Source: Parachlamydiales bacterium
Lineage (GTDB): Bacteria > Chlamydiota > Chlamydiia > Chlamydiales > SM23-39
Length of the DNA: 34,332 bases
Direction of reading: 5' to 3'
Assembly (NCBI GenBank): GCA_015661075.1
Contig: JACVQJ010000030.1
Coordinates: 1 to 34,332 of the forward strand
In this document: positions 17,362-25,561 of the stretch, piece by piece
How the letters are laid out: the number at the start of each line of letters is the position of its first letter
Position numbering within the stretch: position 1 is the first letter of the stretch
The notes under the pieces: model-generated
Database searches by the model: none
Seen by the model: only the letters and a program-made list of their open reading frames with translations
Told to the model about the DNA's origin: nothing
Translations under genes and position numbers: made by a program

Positions 17362-17377
17362 GTATCTTATAAGATAC
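17362..17377. promoter_or_regulatory. Palindromic operator of the toxin-antitoxin operon
   Basis: gtatcttataagatac is a perfect 16-bp palindrome ending 11 bp before the toxin start. A possible promoter overlaps it: TTGCAT at 17351 and TACGAT at 17375 with 18-bp spacing. The helix-turn-helix antitoxin would be expected to bind here and repress its own operon. If this promoter is right, the leader is almost absent. Confidence 0.6.
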
Positions 17378-17388
17378 GATAGAATCAA

Positions 17389-17730
17389 ATGGAAATAGAC
17401 ATCGAACTATACGAGACTGCCCACGGAACTTGTCCTTACGAGGATTGGTTTGATAGCCTTCGAGAAGAACGAACTCAAGTAAAAATCGCAACACGTCTTG
17501 ATAGACTTAAAATGGGAAATTTTGGCAATTGCAAGCCGTTAGGTGACGGAATCGCCGAGCTGCGCATAGATTACGGCCCAGGATTCAGGGTTTACTATTC
17601 CAAAATAGGGAACACTATTGTTTTGCTTCTCTGTGGCGGAGACAAAAAATCGCAGGACAAAGACATAGAAAAAGCGAAGGAATATTTGAGAGAGTATCGC
17701 TCTCGAGGAAAGGCATATGGCAAGAAGTAA
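17389..17730 (+). CDS. RelE/HigB-type toxin (phage-derived Gp49-like addiction-module family)
   Basis: This 113-residue protein contains LGDGIAELRIDYGPGFRVY (51-69) and LCGGDKKSQDKDIEKA (81-96), the two hallmark blocks of the addiction-module killer family related to RelE mRNA interferases. Members usually cleave mRNA on the ribosome and block growth. Basic and aromatic residues near the C-terminal half (R67, Y69, Y70, K86, K91) could form the RNA-binding site. The toxin precedes the antitoxin and overlaps it by 14 bp, the reversed order typical of HigBA-like pairs. The ATG at 17389 is the only sensible start, but no clear ribosome-binding site is seen. A function in symbiosis is unknown. The gene and partner are AT-richer than secA and probably acquired. 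Confidence 0.87.
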   Translation: MEIDIELYETAHGTCPYEDWFDSLREERTQVKIATRLDRLKMGNFGNCKPLGDGIAELRIDYGPGFRVYYSKIGNTIVLLLCGGDKKSQDKDIEKAKEYLREYRSRGKAYGKK

Positions 17731-18019
17731 AAAATACCAAGACTTTCTCATTGAAAAACTAAAAGATCATGATTTTGCTGCGGCTTACTTAAATGAAGCT
17801 ATGGAAGAGAGCCTAAAAGGAGATGCAGAATCTAAGCATCTGTTTCTTCTTGCTCTCAAAAATGTTGCAGAGGCACAGGGCGGCCTTGGAAAGTTAGCCA
17901 AAAAAGCAAAGGTCGGAAGAGAGAGCCTGTATAAAACATTGTCTGAAAAAGGAAACCCTACGTGGCAAACGCTTCTGACGGTATTGGCGGCTCTTGGATT
18001 GAATCTAAAGCTCGCTTAG
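17717..18019 (+). CDS. Antitoxin of the RelE/HigB-type pair, helix-turn-helix protein
   Basis: This 100-residue protein carries a C-terminal helix-turn-helix (about 54-95: GGLGKLAKKAKVGRESLYKT, then TWQTLLTVLAALGL), as in the putative addiction-module antidote family. Its N-terminal half (YQDFLIEKLKDHDFAAAYLN) is the usual segment of that family and probably binds the toxin. The start overlaps the toxin frame by 14 bp and has AGGAAAG just upstream, so translation is probably coupled. It likely represses the operon through the palindrome at 17362-17377. Confidence 0.87.
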   Translation: MARSKKYQDFLIEKLKDHDFAAAYLNEAMEESLKGDAESKHLFLLALKNVAEAQGGLGKLAKKAKVGRESLYKTLSEKGNPTWQTLLTVLAALGLNLKLA

Positions 18020-18288
18020 CAAACCGATGCCGTACTTGAAGCTGTCAGAAAAAAATCTCAGCTGGACTAAGGGATCGTTCAAAAATAACTTTTAGCGTTC
18101 TCGAGGGAAAAATCGATTTATCTATTGAGAATTTTTCCTTGCAGAGAGAAACAAGACTCTCAGCTGCCTAACACGCGACAAATCCATGCATGTCTAGTAA
18201 ATAATTAAGCATACATCAAGATTAGATAGAGATTTAGTTGAGATTAGTATAAAATAGAACTATCAAAAACAAAGGAATTCGCACGTCT

Positions 18289-19227
18289 ATGTCTACTGGC
18301 TTATTAAGAATTCCCGCAAATAATGGTTCTATTTCAGGCAGCTCATCGCTCCCCATCGAAGAAATACAACACAAGACCCTGATAGCCAGAATTTGGTCTG
18401 CAGTATACAGCGGCCTGAAAGCCATCAAATCTTTTTTCCTCAAGATTTTTTGCCATCCGGATGTTGCTTCCGATCCATCGAGCACCTCGTCAGATAGAGT
18501 GTTGCTGAGAAATGAAGAACTAGCGTGGCTAGATGAATTTAAATGCAATCCTGACGCTCTACAAACGCTTGATGCTATTGTTCAAAGTCTACTGCCTCAA
18601 CCAAAGCAGCTCTTTCAAAACTCCGAGGTATTTAAAACGTATTGGTTGACAAGGGATCAAGATACTATCCAATGCATTCCTCTCTTATTCGACCCTCCTG
18701 ATATTACTGATGGATTCGATGCAATCAGCCCTCGTTTGCGCTATTTTTCATTAATACGGGCAGCTTCCTTGACAACCCAAACTTCGTTGCAGGGGGGAAT
18801 TGTATCAAACATCGTTGATGTAATAGTTTCGTTAAATACACCGACTCCTGTAGCAACCCCCGATTCCGGAATCGAGGGACGTTCATTTTTAATGCCAGAT
18901 TCGTGCCAAACTGCTCCCGCGGCATTCGCCGAGCAGTTAGTCGATGCCGTTACCTATATGTATCAACAAATCCAAGCTGGAAAGAGAGTAGGAGTCCATT
19001 GTACTGAGGGCAGAAATCGATCCGCCCTCGCTTTTATGCTTTGTAGCGCGGCACTAAATCCCAAAGATAATATTACGTATGATGAGGCCTTCCAAATGGC
19101 ACAAAATTGCCAAAGATCCTTTATGCCCCATAAAGAAAATCAAGACTTAGTCAAAGCAGAATTTGAAGAAATGATTTATTGCATTCGTCAGAGAATCCAA
19201 TACCAATACCAAAAACGCCACACCTAA
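18289..19227 (+). CDS. Tyrosine/dual-specificity phosphatase-like protein, candidate effector
   Basis: This 312-residue protein has the phosphatase signature VHCTEGRNRSA: C238 is the probable nucleophile, R244 completes the C-x5-R loop, and S245 follows. An Asp upstream (D192 in TPDSG or D204 in MPDS) could be the general acid. The first 75 residues are Ser-rich, with a hydrophobic and basic stretch at about 31-56 that could be a secretion or membrane-targeting segment. No classical signal peptide is seen. Such eukaryote-like phosphatases in intracellular bacteria often act on host signalling proteins, and that role is inferred here. The gene is AT-rich, stands alone between the toxin-antitoxin pair and a very small ORF, and has AAAGGA about 10 nt before its ATG. 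A lipid phosphatase is an alternative. Confidence 0.75.
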   Translation: MSTGLLRIPANNGSISGSSSLPIEEIQHKTLIARIWSAVYSGLKAIKSFFLKIFCHPDVASDPSSTSSDRVLLRNEELAWLDEFKCNPDALQTLDAIVQSLLPQPKQLFQNSEVFKTYWLTRDQDTIQCIPLLFDPPDITDGFDAISPRLRYFSLIRAASLTTQTSLQGGIVSNIVDVIVSLNTPTPVATPDSGIEGRSFLMPDSCQTAPAAFAEQLVDAVTYMYQQIQAGKRVGVHCTEGRNRSALAFMLCSAALNPKDNITYDEAFQMAQNCQRSFMPHKENQDLVKAEFEEMIYCIRQRIQYQYQKRHT

Positions 19228-19245
19228 AACACAGGATAATACAAA

Positions 19246-19386
19246 ATGTCTGCAACATTAAATCGTCTATTACCATATTTATATGCCCCCTGTTCAATCA
19301 CTAGAAATCTGCCCCAAACTGCAGAAGAAGCTGCAGACCAAGCCGTCTCGCTGATTAGAAAAAGGAATAGCCCCGTCAGCAGATAG
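19246..19386 (+). CDS. Possible 46-residue small protein or gene remnant
   Basis: A short frame starts at an ATG with AGGA about 10 nt upstream and reads MSATLNRLLPYLYAPC, then SITRNLPQTAEEAADQ and an end of SPVSR. It begins 18 bp after the phosphatase gene and could be co-transcribed. I recognise no family. It may be the start of a longer gene now lost, because the following 70 bp contain no related frame. Confidence 0.3.
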   Translation: MSATLNRLLPYLYAPCSITRNLPQTAEEAADQAVSLIRKRNSPVSR

Positions 19387-19455
19387 AAGTTTTGCAATTG
19401 CCTCGTAAGAAATACCCGTTTTTGCTATTTCAAAGGTATTGCAACAACGGCTTCG

Positions 19456-20880
19456 ATGACACCAGATTGGCTTCTTTCTCTTGCGGAACGGGTCAAAAGC
19501 CCGGCCAAATTCGATTGTCTAAAAACCGATACGGTCCTCGGCCTGGAAGACTTTGACTTTTCTTTTTTTCATCTCGTCACACTCATCATTTTTATCTGCG
19601 CCATCATCCACACTCTGTCCGTCAACTGGATCCACAAATGGGCCCGGAACATCGAAATCTATCAAAAACCCCACCGCGAGCAGCGCGGTCTGTGGGTGCA
19701 GACCCTCTATTTCCTGTCGGAAGTCGAGATCGTCTTTGCTTTCTGGGCCATCCCCCTCATCATTGCCATCGCGCTGAGCTTCGGAACTCGGACAGCGTTT
19801 GAATATATCAATACCCGCGACTATACCGAACCTTTGTTTGTCGTCGTGATTATGTGCCTATCCTCCACCCGCCCCATCGTTCAGGTTGCAGAAACCGTCT
19901 TGCGGCGCATCGCCAACTGGCTGGGCGGCTCATTGTCTGCCTGGTGGTATACCCTCCTGACGCTCGGACCTCTGCTTGGATCATTCATCACTGAAATCGG
20001 CGCAATGGCCGTCTGCGCGCTTCTTTTATCGCGTCAATTCTACGAATACCGCCCCAGCCCCCAATTAGCCTACGCGACACTCGGGCTTTTATTCGTCAAC
20101 ATTTCCATCGGCAGCGTTTTGACGACATTCGCCTCTCCGGCCGTCCTGATTCTGGCGCATTGCTGGCACTGGAATACGCTCTATATGTTGGTTGCCTTCG
20201 GCTGGAAAGCCATTTTGGGTATTTTGCTGTCCAACACCTTGTACTGGTATTATTTCCGCAAGGAATTCGGTGAGCTCAACCTCAAAAAAAACCTGGTGAG
20301 CCGGATCCACACGCCGCGCCCCAACGATCCCGAAACACTGGTTCCCGGCTGGGTCGTGATGGTTCACGTCATTACCGTTGCCTTCATCGTCATGACTTCG
20401 CACTATCCGGCGATCTTCATCGGCGCTTTTCTGTTCTTTTTGGGCTTTCACCAGGCGACGCGATCCCATCAATATCCCGTCCATCTCACGCGGCCATTAT
20501 TGATCGGACTCTTCTTGGCCGGATTGGTGATCCATGGAGGATTGCAGGGCTGGTGGGTGGTGGAATTGCTTGAGCGCTTCACACCGCTGGGAGTGCTCGG
20601 CTTCTCGATTGTGCTGACCGCGTTCAACGACAACACGTCGATTTCATATCTGGCGACTCTCGTTCCTTCGTGGGGAGAGGCGTTTAAATATGCGATCTTC
20701 TCGGGCGTCGTCGCCGGTGGCGGCCTGACAGTCATCGCCAACGCACCCAATCCGGCCGGATTTGCGATTCTCGGGCGGCATTTCGATCAGGGGATCTCCC
20801 CGATCAAACTCTTTCTGTCCGCCGCAATCCCGACGTTTATTCTATATGTGATCTTCTTCGCGACGGGACCGTTCCTGTAA
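19456..20880 (+). CDS. Putative Na+/H+ antiporter, polytopic inner-membrane protein
   Basis: This 474-residue protein has about ten or more hydrophobic segments, the first at about 37-55 (FFHLVTLIIFICAIIHTLSV). It resembles the putative Na+/H+ antiporter family known from chlamydiae (Pfam Na_H_antiport_3, from memory). Conserved-looking polar segments lie in the membrane: SSTRPIV (about 136), GSFITEIGAMA (about 175), TAFNDNTSISYLATLVPS (about 393) and ANAPNPAGF (about 430). The two Asn/Asp-rich segments resemble the half-site motifs of the ion transporter superfamily. It probably exchanges sodium for protons, but the substrate cannot be proved from sequence. The ATG at 19456 lacks a strong ribosome-binding site. 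It stops 1 bp before the convergent zinc-ribbon gene. Confidence 0.75.
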   Translation: MTPDWLLSLAERVKSPAKFDCLKTDTVLGLEDFDFSFFHLVTLIIFICAIIHTLSVNWIHKWARNIEIYQKPHREQRGLWVQTLYFLSEVEIVFAFWAIPLIIAIALSFGTRTAFEYINTRDYTEPLFVVVIMCLSSTRPIVQVAETVLRRIANWLGGSLSAWWYTLLTLGPLLGSFITEIGAMAVCALLLSRQFYEYRPSPQLAYATLGLLFVNISIGSVLTTFASPAVLILAHCWHWNTLYMLVAFGWKAILGILLSNTLYWYYFRKEFGELNLKKNLVSRIHTPRPNDPETLVPGWVVMVHVITVAFIVMTSHYPAIFIGAFLFFLGFHQATRSHQYPVHLTRPLLIGLFLAGLVIHGGLQGWWVVELLERFTPLGVLGFSIVLTAFNDNTSISYLATLVPSWGEAFKYAIFSGVVAGGGLTVIANAPNPAGFAILGRHFDQGISPIKLFLSAAIPTFILYVIFFATGPFL

Positions 20881-20881
20881 A

Positions 20882-21349
20882 TCAGAGCTTGGACAAAGAT
20901 CGATATCCTAAAATCAGCAATGGAATCGAGGCAAAGACATACAAGAACCAAAGCCGTGCATCCCATTTGAGAACCACGGATCCATGATACGAAAACAGGA
21001 CCAACATCAGTCCCAGAACAAAGAGCTGAACACCCACGCTAAATAAAAGAATTGAGCCAATCATGCGGTCCGGCTTTTCCTCTTCGATCGCGCTGCTAGG
21101 CGGAGCCGCCGGCTCTGCCGGGGGAGCCGTTTCAGAAGGTTCGTGAGAAGAATAGGGAGGGGGATAGAGTGATTCTGACATTTGCTGTCCTCCGGACAGA
21201 GGCCGGACGTTCCCGCTGGTGGGTGAAGTCCGCTGCTGTTCTGGTTTTTCCTCGCGCAAATCCGCCGCGCAAAAAGGACAAACGATCACATCCAAATCGA
21301 TTTCCCCATCGCAATTGCAGCAGAGCTTCTGGCGCTTCTTTGGCTTCAT
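20882..21349 (-). CDS. Zinc-ribbon membrane protein of unknown function
   Basis: The start is placed at the ATG at 21349, giving 155 residues. A longer frame to 21400 would need a TTG start. C10-x2-C13 and C24-x2-C27 form a zinc ribbon. Residues about 33-85 are Pro/Ser/Glu-rich and probably unfolded, and two membrane segments follow (about 95-122 and 132-150). The layout suggests a cytoplasmic zinc domain tethered to the membrane. It is divergent from lpdA. From memory, a hypothetical gene also sits beside lpdA in Chlamydia trachomatis (CT556), which may be the counterpart. The function is unknown, and no clear ribosome-binding site is seen. Confidence 0.75.
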   Translation of the reverse strand: MKPKKRQKLCCNCDGEIDLDVIVCPFCAADLREEKPEQQRTSPTSGNVRPLSGGQQMSESLYPPPYSSHEPSETAPPAEPAAPPSSAIEEEKPDRMIGSILLFSVGVQLFVLGLMLVLFSYHGSVVLKWDARLWFLYVFASIPLLILGYRSLSKL

Positions 21350-21441
21350 GAATAAAAGTATATACAGAAGAGATTTTTTTGCGGATGTGGAATTTATCAA
21401 AATAAGATAAAATAAGTTTCAAAAAAAAACTGGGAACCAGC

Positions 21442-22845
21442 ATGTCAGAGCGCAAAACCCACGATATCGCCATCATCGGATCCGGACCGGGCGGCTACGT
21501 TGCCGCCATTAAAGCGGCGCAAATGGGACAATCCGTCGCGCTGATCGATCACAGCTACCTGGGCGGCTGCTGCCTCAACGTCGGCTGCATTCCGACCAAG
21601 ACGCTGCTTTCAAACGCCTCTGTATTGCAGACCATCCGCCATGCCAAAGATTTTGGGATATCGGTCGGCCCGGTTTCATTCGACTACGCGCAAATGAAAG
21701 CCCAAAAAGACAAAATCGTCGCCAAGATCCGCGCCTCGCTTGAAGGTCTTATCAAAACCAACAAAATCACCATTTACCGCGGAAAAGCCCAGTTTCAGTC
21801 TCCCGGCGAATTAAAGATCATCGGCCAGGACAATCTGTTCGTGTCGGCCGGCAAAATCATCATTGCTACGGGATCCGTTCCGCTCGACATCAAGGCGTTT
21901 CCCTGCGATCATCACCGCATTCTCAATTCCACATCGATTCTGGAAATCACCGAACTGCCCCGCCATTTGTGCATCGTCGGCGGCGGCTATATCGGCTGCG
22001 AATTCGCCTCATTGTTCAATGAGCTGGGCGTGCATGTCACCATTCTCGAGGCTCTCCCCACGATATTGGCCGGCCAGGGCAAACAGATCGCCGAGTTTAT
22101 GACCAAAGCGTTCCATGCGCGCGGCATCGACATCCAAACCAATGTGGCCGTCCAACGCATTGACAATCAAAAAAGCCACGCCGCCATTGCGCTTGTCAAT
22201 GGAAAAACCATGGACGCCGACATTGTCCTTATTGCCGTGGGCCGCAAGATCTACACCGACGGGCTCGCGCTGGACAGGGCGGGTCTCGCCGTCAATGAAA
22301 AAGGCGCCATTGAAACCAACAGCCGCATGGAAACCGCTGTCAAGGATATCTATGCCATCGGCGATGTCACGGGCCAATGGATGCTCGCCCATGTCGCCTC
22401 GCATCAAGGACTTGTGGCTGCGTCCAATGCGTCGGGGCATGAGATGCATATCGATTACGCCGCCGTTCCGGCCGTTGTCTTCACCAGCCCGGAAATCGCA
22501 ACTGTCGGCCTGAACCTCGAGCAAGCCATCCAGGCCGGACACACCGCTGCTGCCGGGTTCTTTCCCTTTCAGGCCCTTGGCAAGGCGCAGGCTTCCATGG
22601 AAACAGAGGGCTTTGCCCAGATCGTCGCGGATCGCAAAACGGGCCAAATCCTGGGCGCGCAAATCATCGGGCGCGATGCATCCAATCTGATTGCCGAGAT
22701 GGCACTGGCGATTCAAAATGAATTGACGCTGGAATCGGTCATGCAAACGATCCACGCCCATCCAACAATTGCCGAGAGCTGGCTGGAAGCGGCCGCGATT
22801 GCCAATGAGACGCCCATTCACTTTCCGCCGCGGACCAAACGATGA
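21442..22845 (+). CDS. lpdA: Dihydrolipoamide dehydrogenase (E3)
   Basis: This flavoenzyme reoxidises dihydrolipoamide in the pyruvate, 2-oxoglutarate and related dehydrogenase complexes. The 467-residue protein has the FAD-binding GSGPGGY (13-19), the redox-active disulfide pair C44 and C49 in GGCCLNVGCIPTK, the NAD-binding GGGYIGCEFASLF (about 177-189), YAIGDVTG (about 304) and the C-terminal HAHPTIAE, whose H440 and E445 form the active-site base pair. The residue before the first redox Cys is also Cys (C43), where Thr is usual. A GGGAACC ribosome-binding site precedes the ATG. It overlaps lipA by 4 bp (ATGA), so enzyme and cofactor synthesis are translationally coupled. Confidence 0.97.
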   Translation: MSERKTHDIAIIGSGPGGYVAAIKAAQMGQSVALIDHSYLGGCCLNVGCIPTKTLLSNASVLQTIRHAKDFGISVGPVSFDYAQMKAQKDKIVAKIRASLEGLIKTNKITIYRGKAQFQSPGELKIIGQDNLFVSAGKIIIATGSVPLDIKAFPCDHHRILNSTSILEITELPRHLCIVGGGYIGCEFASLFNELGVHVTILEALPTILAGQGKQIAEFMTKAFHARGIDIQTNVAVQRIDNQKSHAAIALVNGKTMDADIVLIAVGRKIYTDGLALDRAGLAVNEKGAIETNSRMETAVKDIYAIGDVTGQWMLAHVASHQGLVAASNASGHEMHIDYAAVPAVVFTSPEIATVGLNLEQAIQAGHTAAAGFFPFQALGKAQASMETEGFAQIVADRKTGQILGAQIIGRDASNLIAEMALAIQNELTLESVMQTIHAHPTIAESWLEAAAIANETPIHFPPRTKR

Positions 22846-23723
22846 ACCGGTTGAAAGGGCGCTTTCCGCACCATCTGCACCGCTCCCTGCCATCGGGGTG
22901 CCAGATGTCCAAAACGAATGCCATTTTGCGAAAATACCGGCTGAACACGGTCTGTGAAGAAGCAAAATGCCCGAATCGCCTCGAATGTTATTCGAAGCAC
23001 ACGGCGACTTTTCTGGCGCTGGGCAAATATTGCACGCGCAATTGCGGTTTTTGCGCCATCGGCTTTTCGAAAACACTGCCGCCGCCGGAAGCAGACGAGC
23101 CCGACCGCATCGCCCATGTTGTCCGCGAGCTGGAATTGGCGCATGCCGTCATCACCATGGTCTCCCGCGATGATTTGCCCGATGGCGGAGCCGGCCATAT
23201 GGCTGCGATCATCCGGGCCGTGCGCCGGGAAAACCCCGCAGCGACTCTGGAAGTACTGACCTCTGATTTTGGGGGCGAACCACGCTCCCTCGATCTCGTG
23301 CTGGATGAACATCCGGAAATCTTCAATCACAATCTCGAAACCGTGCGCGCGCTATCGTTGCGCATCCGCCACCTAGCCGATTATGACCGCTCGCTGGCCG
23401 TGCTGCGCCATGCCAAACAATCGGCGCGCACCCAGTTTGTGAAGTCGGGCATCATGCTCGGCCTGGGCGAAACCGATGCCGAAGTCCGCGCCACCATCGA
23501 AGATCTCGCACATATCGGCTGCGACATTATCGCCATCGGCCAATATTTGCAGCCGAGCGCCCAAAAATTGCGCGTCAAGGAATTCATCTCTCTCGAAACG
23601 TTTCAGGCCTATGAACAATTCGGCCGAAGCCTCGGAGTCCCCCATATGTACTGCGGCCCCTTTGTCCGATCGGACTATAACGCTGATCTTTTCATCAACC
23701 TGCTGAAAACGGACACAAAATGA
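22842..23723 (+). CDS. lipA: Lipoyl synthase
   Basis: This radical SAM enzyme inserts two sulfur atoms into octanoyl groups on lipoyl domains of dehydrogenase complexes. The 293-residue protein has both iron-sulfur motifs: auxiliary cluster C38-x4-C43-x5-C49 and radical SAM cluster C64-x3-C68-x2-C71. SRDDLPDGGAGH and GIMLGLGETDAEV are also typical. The C-terminal RSSY motif, which supplies a Ser ligand to the auxiliary cluster, reads RSDY here and keeps the first Ser. It begins in the lpdA stop region (ATGA) and ends overlapping the metallophosphoesterase start by 4 bp, giving a tight three-gene operon. Confidence 0.97.
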   Translation: MNRLKGRFPHHLHRSLPSGCQMSKTNAILRKYRLNTVCEEAKCPNRLECYSKHTATFLALGKYCTRNCGFCAIGFSKTLPPPEADEPDRIAHVVRELELAHAVITMVSRDDLPDGGAGHMAAIIRAVRRENPAATLEVLTSDFGGEPRSLDLVLDEHPEIFNHNLETVRALSLRIRHLADYDRSLAVLRHAKQSARTQFVKSGIMLGLGETDAEVRATIEDLAHIGCDIIAIGQYLQPSAQKLRVKEFISLETFQAYEQFGRSLGVPHMYCGPFVRSDYNADLFINLLKTDTK

Positions 23724-24472
23724 GAATTTGGGCGATCAGCGATTTGCATTTAAGCTTCGGTATCCAAAACAAGAGCATGGATATTTTTGGCCCTGTCTGG
23801 AAAGACCATGCCAAAAAAATCGAGCAGTCGTGGCGTGACCTTGTGCATCCCGATGATCTCGTATTGATCCCCGGCGACATTTCCTGGGCGATGCGCCTGG
23901 AAGAGGCCGTGGCCGATCTGCAATGGATCGATCGCCTTCCCGGAACGAAACTGCTCTTGAAGGGCAATCACGATTATTGGTGGAGCTCTCTCAAAAAAAT
24001 CGCTGCCGTTCTTCCGCCATCGCTGCATTTGATTCAAAACGACACTTTTCGCTGGAAAGATGCCGCCATTGGCGGAGCGCGGTTATGGGATTCGCCGGAA
24101 TACAGCTTCAAGGAATTCATCGAATATCAGGAAAATCCGGCCGCAAAAGTGATTGACCGCGAAGAAATGGCGCAAGAAGAGCTCCGAGAAAAAGTGTTCG
24201 AGCGCGAATTGCAGCGGCTCGAAATGAGCCTCTCCTCACTAGATCCCGATGCCAAAATCCGCATCGCCATGACCCATTATCCACCGATCGGCGCCGACTT
24301 AAAACCCTCCAGAGCCTCAAAGATACTGGACAAGCACCGGATTGATATTTGCGTCTTCGGCCATCTGCACAACATCAAAACCGGCCTGTCGCTATTCGGC
24401 TCAAAAAACAATGTGCGCTACGTACTCGCATCCTGCGATTACCTGCGCTTTCAGCCATTGCTCCTCATGTAG
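23720..24472 (+). CDS. Calcineurin-like metallophosphoesterase
   Basis: This 250-residue protein has the complete metallophosphoesterase signature: SDLHLS (D8, H10), PGDISW (D53), KGNHDYWW (N83, H84), MTHYPP and FGHLHN. These residues bind two metal ions and activate water for phosphate-ester cleavage. The substrate is unknown. Family members act on nucleotides, phospholipids or proteins. It overlaps lipA by 4 bp and must be co-transcribed with lpdA-lipA, though a link to lipoate metabolism is not obvious. The convergent gene begins 13 bp after its stop. Confidence 0.9.
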   Translation: MRIWAISDLHLSFGIQNKSMDIFGPVWKDHAKKIEQSWRDLVHPDDLVLIPGDISWAMRLEEAVADLQWIDRLPGTKLLLKGNHDYWWSSLKKIAAVLPPSLHLIQNDTFRWKDAAIGGARLWDSPEYSFKEFIEYQENPAAKVIDREEMAQEELREKVFERELQRLEMSLSSLDPDAKIRIAMTHYPPIGADLKPSRASKILDKHRIDICVFGHLHNIKTGLSLFGSKNNVRYVLASCDYLRFQPLLLM

Positions 24473-24485
24473 TTCCGATGTTTGT

Positions 24486-25466
24486 TCATATACTGGAAGA
24501 AGGGATCAGCTTTTCGAACGACTTGATGTCCGGGTCATGAGGCGCGATGCTGCCGCTGAATTTTTCGCGCTTGACGAGCATCTGTTGAATCGTTTTTTCC
24601 AGATCCTCGCGATCGCGCCGATGAAAATAATCGGCTGTCAATTCCAATAAATCGCGAAACTCTTCTTCGGTCGATAGCCGGGCAATCATTTTTTTCACAG
24701 CTCCGGCAAACACGGGCCTTTCACCATATCCCGTCTGAAATCGAAGGATCTCTAATAGTAGATCCGTGGTCAACTCCGCATCGTGTTCCAATATGAGAGC
24801 AATCATATGATTGGCCTTCACGGGATCCGTCAACGCGATCAGCCGCGCGCGCAGAAAATCAAACCAGATCGTCTCGGGACAGTAGTGGGCGAAATCTTCG
24901 ATGAGCTCCGAGGCATACAGCTGGTTGCCGCTATCGAGCAGATCCGAAATAAAATCGATGATGAATCCCATCAGATCATGCGCGCAGTAACTGGTGATCG
25001 TTTCAAAAATTTCAAATGGCTCAACGCCGGCATCGGCGTTCTCATCGAGGATTTCAGTCAGGTTTGAAAGGGCATCCTGGATCGGCTCATCGCTTTCCAA
25101 AACATCGGCATCGTAAAGCGAGATGCGATGGTCCAGTTCGTCGCAAAAAATCGATAGCGATTGTTTTTCAGGATATAGACGGCGCCAGAGTTCAAATATA
25201 ATGAGATATTCGGGGTCGTGCTTTTTGGGATCGTCGTGCTCGGTCAAGAGCATCTCGGCCAATTCTTCGGGCGTATCGCATTCCTGGGCAAAACCGTGAA
25301 AGCGGTCTTTGTCGAGAATGATGCCCTTTTGCGAGAGCCTCTCAAACAACCTATCCATCGAAATCAAGCGCAAATCCTCCACCTGCCACTCCTCGCAAGG
25401 AATGTGGGGATCCGTCTGGCGATTGAGCCGCAAAAGATTGTAAAGAGCCTTCGTTTGTAGATTCAT
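24486..25466 (-). CDS. Acidic helical protein of unknown function
   Basis: I do not recognise this protein. The start is placed at the ATG at 25466 (326 residues). A frame reaching 25502 would use TTG. It has no signal peptide or membrane segment, is rich in Asp, Glu and Leu, and appears almost wholly helical, with segments such as MGFIIDFISDLLDSGNQLYA and SELIEDFAHY that suggest a repeat-type helical scaffold. The final 60 residues are more basic (KKMIARL, DREDLEKTIQQMLVKREK). It is convergent with the metallophosphoesterase gene and divergent from the first pseudopilin gene. It is probably a chlamydia-specific cytoplasmic protein. Confidence 0.7.
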   Translation of the reverse strand: MNLQTKALYNLLRLNRQTDPHIPCEEWQVEDLRLISMDRLFERLSQKGIILDKDRFHGFAQECDTPEELAEMLLTEHDDPKKHDPEYLIIFELWRRLYPEKQSLSIFCDELDHRISLYDADVLESDEPIQDALSNLTEILDENADAGVEPFEIFETITSYCAHDLMGFIIDFISDLLDSGNQLYASELIEDFAHYCPETIWFDFLRARLIALTDPVKANHMIALILEHDAELTTDLLLEILRFQTGYGERPVFAGAVKKMIARLSTEEEFRDLLELTADYFHRRDREDLEKTIQQMLVKREKFSGSIAPHDPDIKSFEKLIPSSSI

Positions 25467-25561
25467 TTCTGAAATGATATCTCGATGAATCTTCCAGGTC
25501 AAGATTTGATTTTAAAAGTTTTTTCAAAACCCATATCCAGATAAAATGATTTCCAATTCTG

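Noticed and set aside
22009..23076. A 355-codon minus-strand frame opposite lpdA and lipA
   Set aside because: It lies antisense to two clearly identified enzymes and its product has no family features; GC-rich antisense frames are often open by chance.
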